Shown: in pieces, positions 5,902 to 7,011 of the stretch | How the letters are laid out: each line of letters starts with the position of its first letter | Numbering within the stretch: the stretch's first letter is position 1 | Assembly (NCBI GenBank): GCA_002720285.1 | Contig: PBHT01000027.1 | Coordinates: forward strand, 19,406-26,416 | Origin: Acidobacteriota bacterium | GTDB lineage: Bacteria > Acidobacteriota > Vicinamibacteria > Vicinamibacterales > UBA823 | Reading direction: 5' to 3' | Length of the DNA: 7,011 nt | Notes under the pieces: generated by a model | Told to the model about the DNA's origin: nothing | Database searches by the model: none | The model's input: the letters and a program-made list of their open reading frames with translations, nothing else | Program-made: the position numbers and the translations under genes

Positions 5902-6909
5902 ATGCGGCGGTGTAGAAAAGCGGTGATGATTTATGCAGTTCTTCTAGGGGTGGCTTGCGGAGGATGTGGCGGCGGTTCACCCACGGCCCCGAGTGCGACG
6001 ACCACGACCACATTTTCCGGCATTGTCACCAATATTGTGACCGGCGCGGTGGTGGCAGGCGCGACCATTACGATCGGGACGGTTTTGGCAACGAGCGCGA
6101 GTGACGGGACATATAGTCTGGCGGTCACGACGGCCGGGACCCCAAGTTTTTCGGCGGCGGCTCCGGGGTATTACACCCGCGAGTCGGCGGTGTCGATGAG
6201 TGGATCTAAAACCATCAATCCGGAAATCATTCCGCAAGGAGATGGTTTCAATCTGGAGTTTTTTAACTGGCTCTTTCGAGAAAATGGCACGAAAGGGACG
6301 GAGCGCCCCGTCGTCATACCTAACTATGAGATTTGGACGCGTCAGATGCAGTGTACGGAACTCAGCACCGACGGATACGATGCGTGTAAACGGATGATTG
6401 TCATCGCGGATTCGATTCCGGCCATCTATGAGGAGAATATCCGAAGCGGGATCGCGCAGTTCGGCCGACTGACCGGCGGCGCTTTTACGAATCCGACGAT
6501 CACGACCAAGACGCATCCGGTCGATCTCGTCATTTCGCGAAACGATTGGCTTACCGCCAATGGCACTGTCAGTCTGTCGTATTTTCCTGCGGGACTGTGG
6601 AGTGACGCGAACAGTGATGGGAATAATGCGTATATGTCGATGGGTCTGTCTTCAACCCAACCAGGACATATTCTCCACGGTTGGCGTGCCGCGGAAGACC
6701 TCGGCATTGTGACGCACGAGTTAGCCCATTCGTTAGGTTATGGCCATCCAAGTGGTAGAGAGAAGTGGCCCGATAGCATTATGGGAGACTATCAGGATGG
6801 CGGCTACGGGATTTCTGCGGCAGACGAATTACATGGCAGAATTTTGTATAAGCGACCATATGGCAGTTTGACACCCGACCGTGATCCGGCTGGCGCCACC
6901 ATTAATTGA
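5902..6909 (+). CDS. Lipoprotein zinc metalloprotease (metzincin-like) with carboxypeptidase-regulatory-like domain
   Basis: A 335-residue exported protein. A basic N-terminus and hydrophobic stretch lead to two possible lipid-attachment cysteines, Cys19 (GVAC) and Cys22, then a Gly/Ser/Pro/Thr linker. Residues about 38-95 form a beta-sandwich of the carboxypeptidase-regulatory type: FSGIVTNIVTGAVVAGATITIG, then SDGTYSL and APGYY. The C-terminal half (about 165-320) is a zincin: HELAHSLGYGH (272-282) is HExxHxxGxxH with the three zinc-binding His and catalytic Glu273, and SIMGDY 12 residues later supplies a Met-turn candidate (Met294), so the protein is metzincin-like. Cys151 and Cys162 may form a disulfide. 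The enzyme probably cleaves proteins outside the inner membrane; the substrate is unknown. AAAGGG (5886-5891) lies 10 bases before the ATG. By eye it uses GCG, ACG and TCG codons more than its neighbours. It follows the DUF983 gene by 18 bases. Confidence 0.88.
   Translation: MRRCRKAVMIYAVLLGVACGGCGGGSPTAPSATTTTTFSGIVTNIVTGAVVAGATITIGTVLATSASDGTYSLAVTTAGTPSFSAAAPGYYTRESAVSMSGSKTINPEIIPQGDGFNLEFFNWLFRENGTKGTERPVVIPNYEIWTRQMQCTELSTDGYDACKRMIVIADSIPAIYEENIRSGIAQFGRLTGGAFTNPTITTKTHPVDLVISRNDWLTANGTVSLSYFPAGLWSDANSDGNNAYMSMGLSSTQPGHILHGWRAAEDLGIVTHELAHSLGYGHPSGREKWPDSIMGDYQDGGYGISAADELHGRILYKRPYGSLTPDRDPAGATIN
6715..6747 (+). other. Zinc-binding active site HExxHxxGxxH of the metalloprotease
   Basis: These bases code for HELAHSLGYGH. 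The full extended motif, with the Gly turn and third His, separates metzincins from simple HExxH zincins, and all catalytic and ligand residues are intact, so the enzyme should be active. Confidence 0.85.
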
Positions 6910-7011
6910 TACGAGTTACGGTGTGGTCGTTAGATTGGTTTTGTTAGTCCAGAAAATATCGAACGCCCCAAAACTGCTGTCCGATCGATCCGAAAACCAC
7001 GTCAGTGTGCC

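Noticed and set aside
5977..6516. Long antisense open frame (179 codons) inside the metalloprotease gene
   Set aside because: It is Arg-rich and low in motif content, and lies wholly opposite a gene with a clear domain structure and active site. It is a shadow of GC-rich codons.
6916..7011. Minus-strand frame open to the right edge (31 codons, ending TAA at 6918-6916), possibly the tail of another exported protein
   Set aside because: An open run this short is common by chance, and a plus-strand frame over the same bases (from GTG 6923) is also open. No motif decides between them.
1..7011. Looked for tRNA, rRNA, CRISPR repeats, insertion-sequence ends, transposase or defence genes
   Set aside because: Nothing of the kind was visible on either strand. 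The space is almost fully used by the nine protein genes.

Overview
This 7,011-base window is compact bacterial chromosome with moderate GC by eye. It holds nine protein genes (one cut by the left edge) and no RNA gene, mobile element or CRISPR array that I can see. The mix of families (DUF6152, DUF6644, the secreted 'RLPNGKPDLTGIW' family, FG-GAP/UnbV propellers, and lipoproteins with a carboxypeptidase-regulatory-like domain) is the style of Acidobacteriota, especially uncultured Vicinamibacteria-like lineages. That placement is inferred from family content, not from a marker gene.

Layout. Left block (1-2346): the end of a DUF6644 membrane protein (+) meets, tail to tail with a 7-base overlap, a two-gene minus-strand unit. 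That unit encodes a secreted protein of the RLPNGKPDLTGIW family and, overlapping it by ATGA, a cytochrome c'-like haem lipoprotein. A DUF6152 secreted protein is divergent from this unit across a 195-base spacer. Middle block (2461-5361): a minus-strand run of three exported proteins, transcribed in the order seven-motif FG-GAP/UnbV lipoprotein, Tat-signal S51-type peptidase, SH3-like lipoprotein. A short convergent spacer (2347-2460) containing a 14-base perfect palindrome separates it from the left block. Right block (5509-6909): a DUF983 zinc-ribbon membrane protein, then 18 bases later a zinc metalloprotease lipoprotein with an HExxHxxGxxH site. The last 102 bases hold nothing I can call.

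How the genes may work together. Seven of the nine products carry a signal peptide, lipobox or Tat signal, and the other two are membrane proteins, so the whole window serves the cell envelope. The left block looks like a poorly characterised periplasmic module: one haem protein, two small secreted proteins of unknown function and one membrane protein. The middle block pairs a secreted peptidase with two likely binding or adhesion proteins. I found no defence system, biosynthetic cluster or mobile island. The left block is the best candidate for an undescribed system, and its function is unknown from sequence alone.
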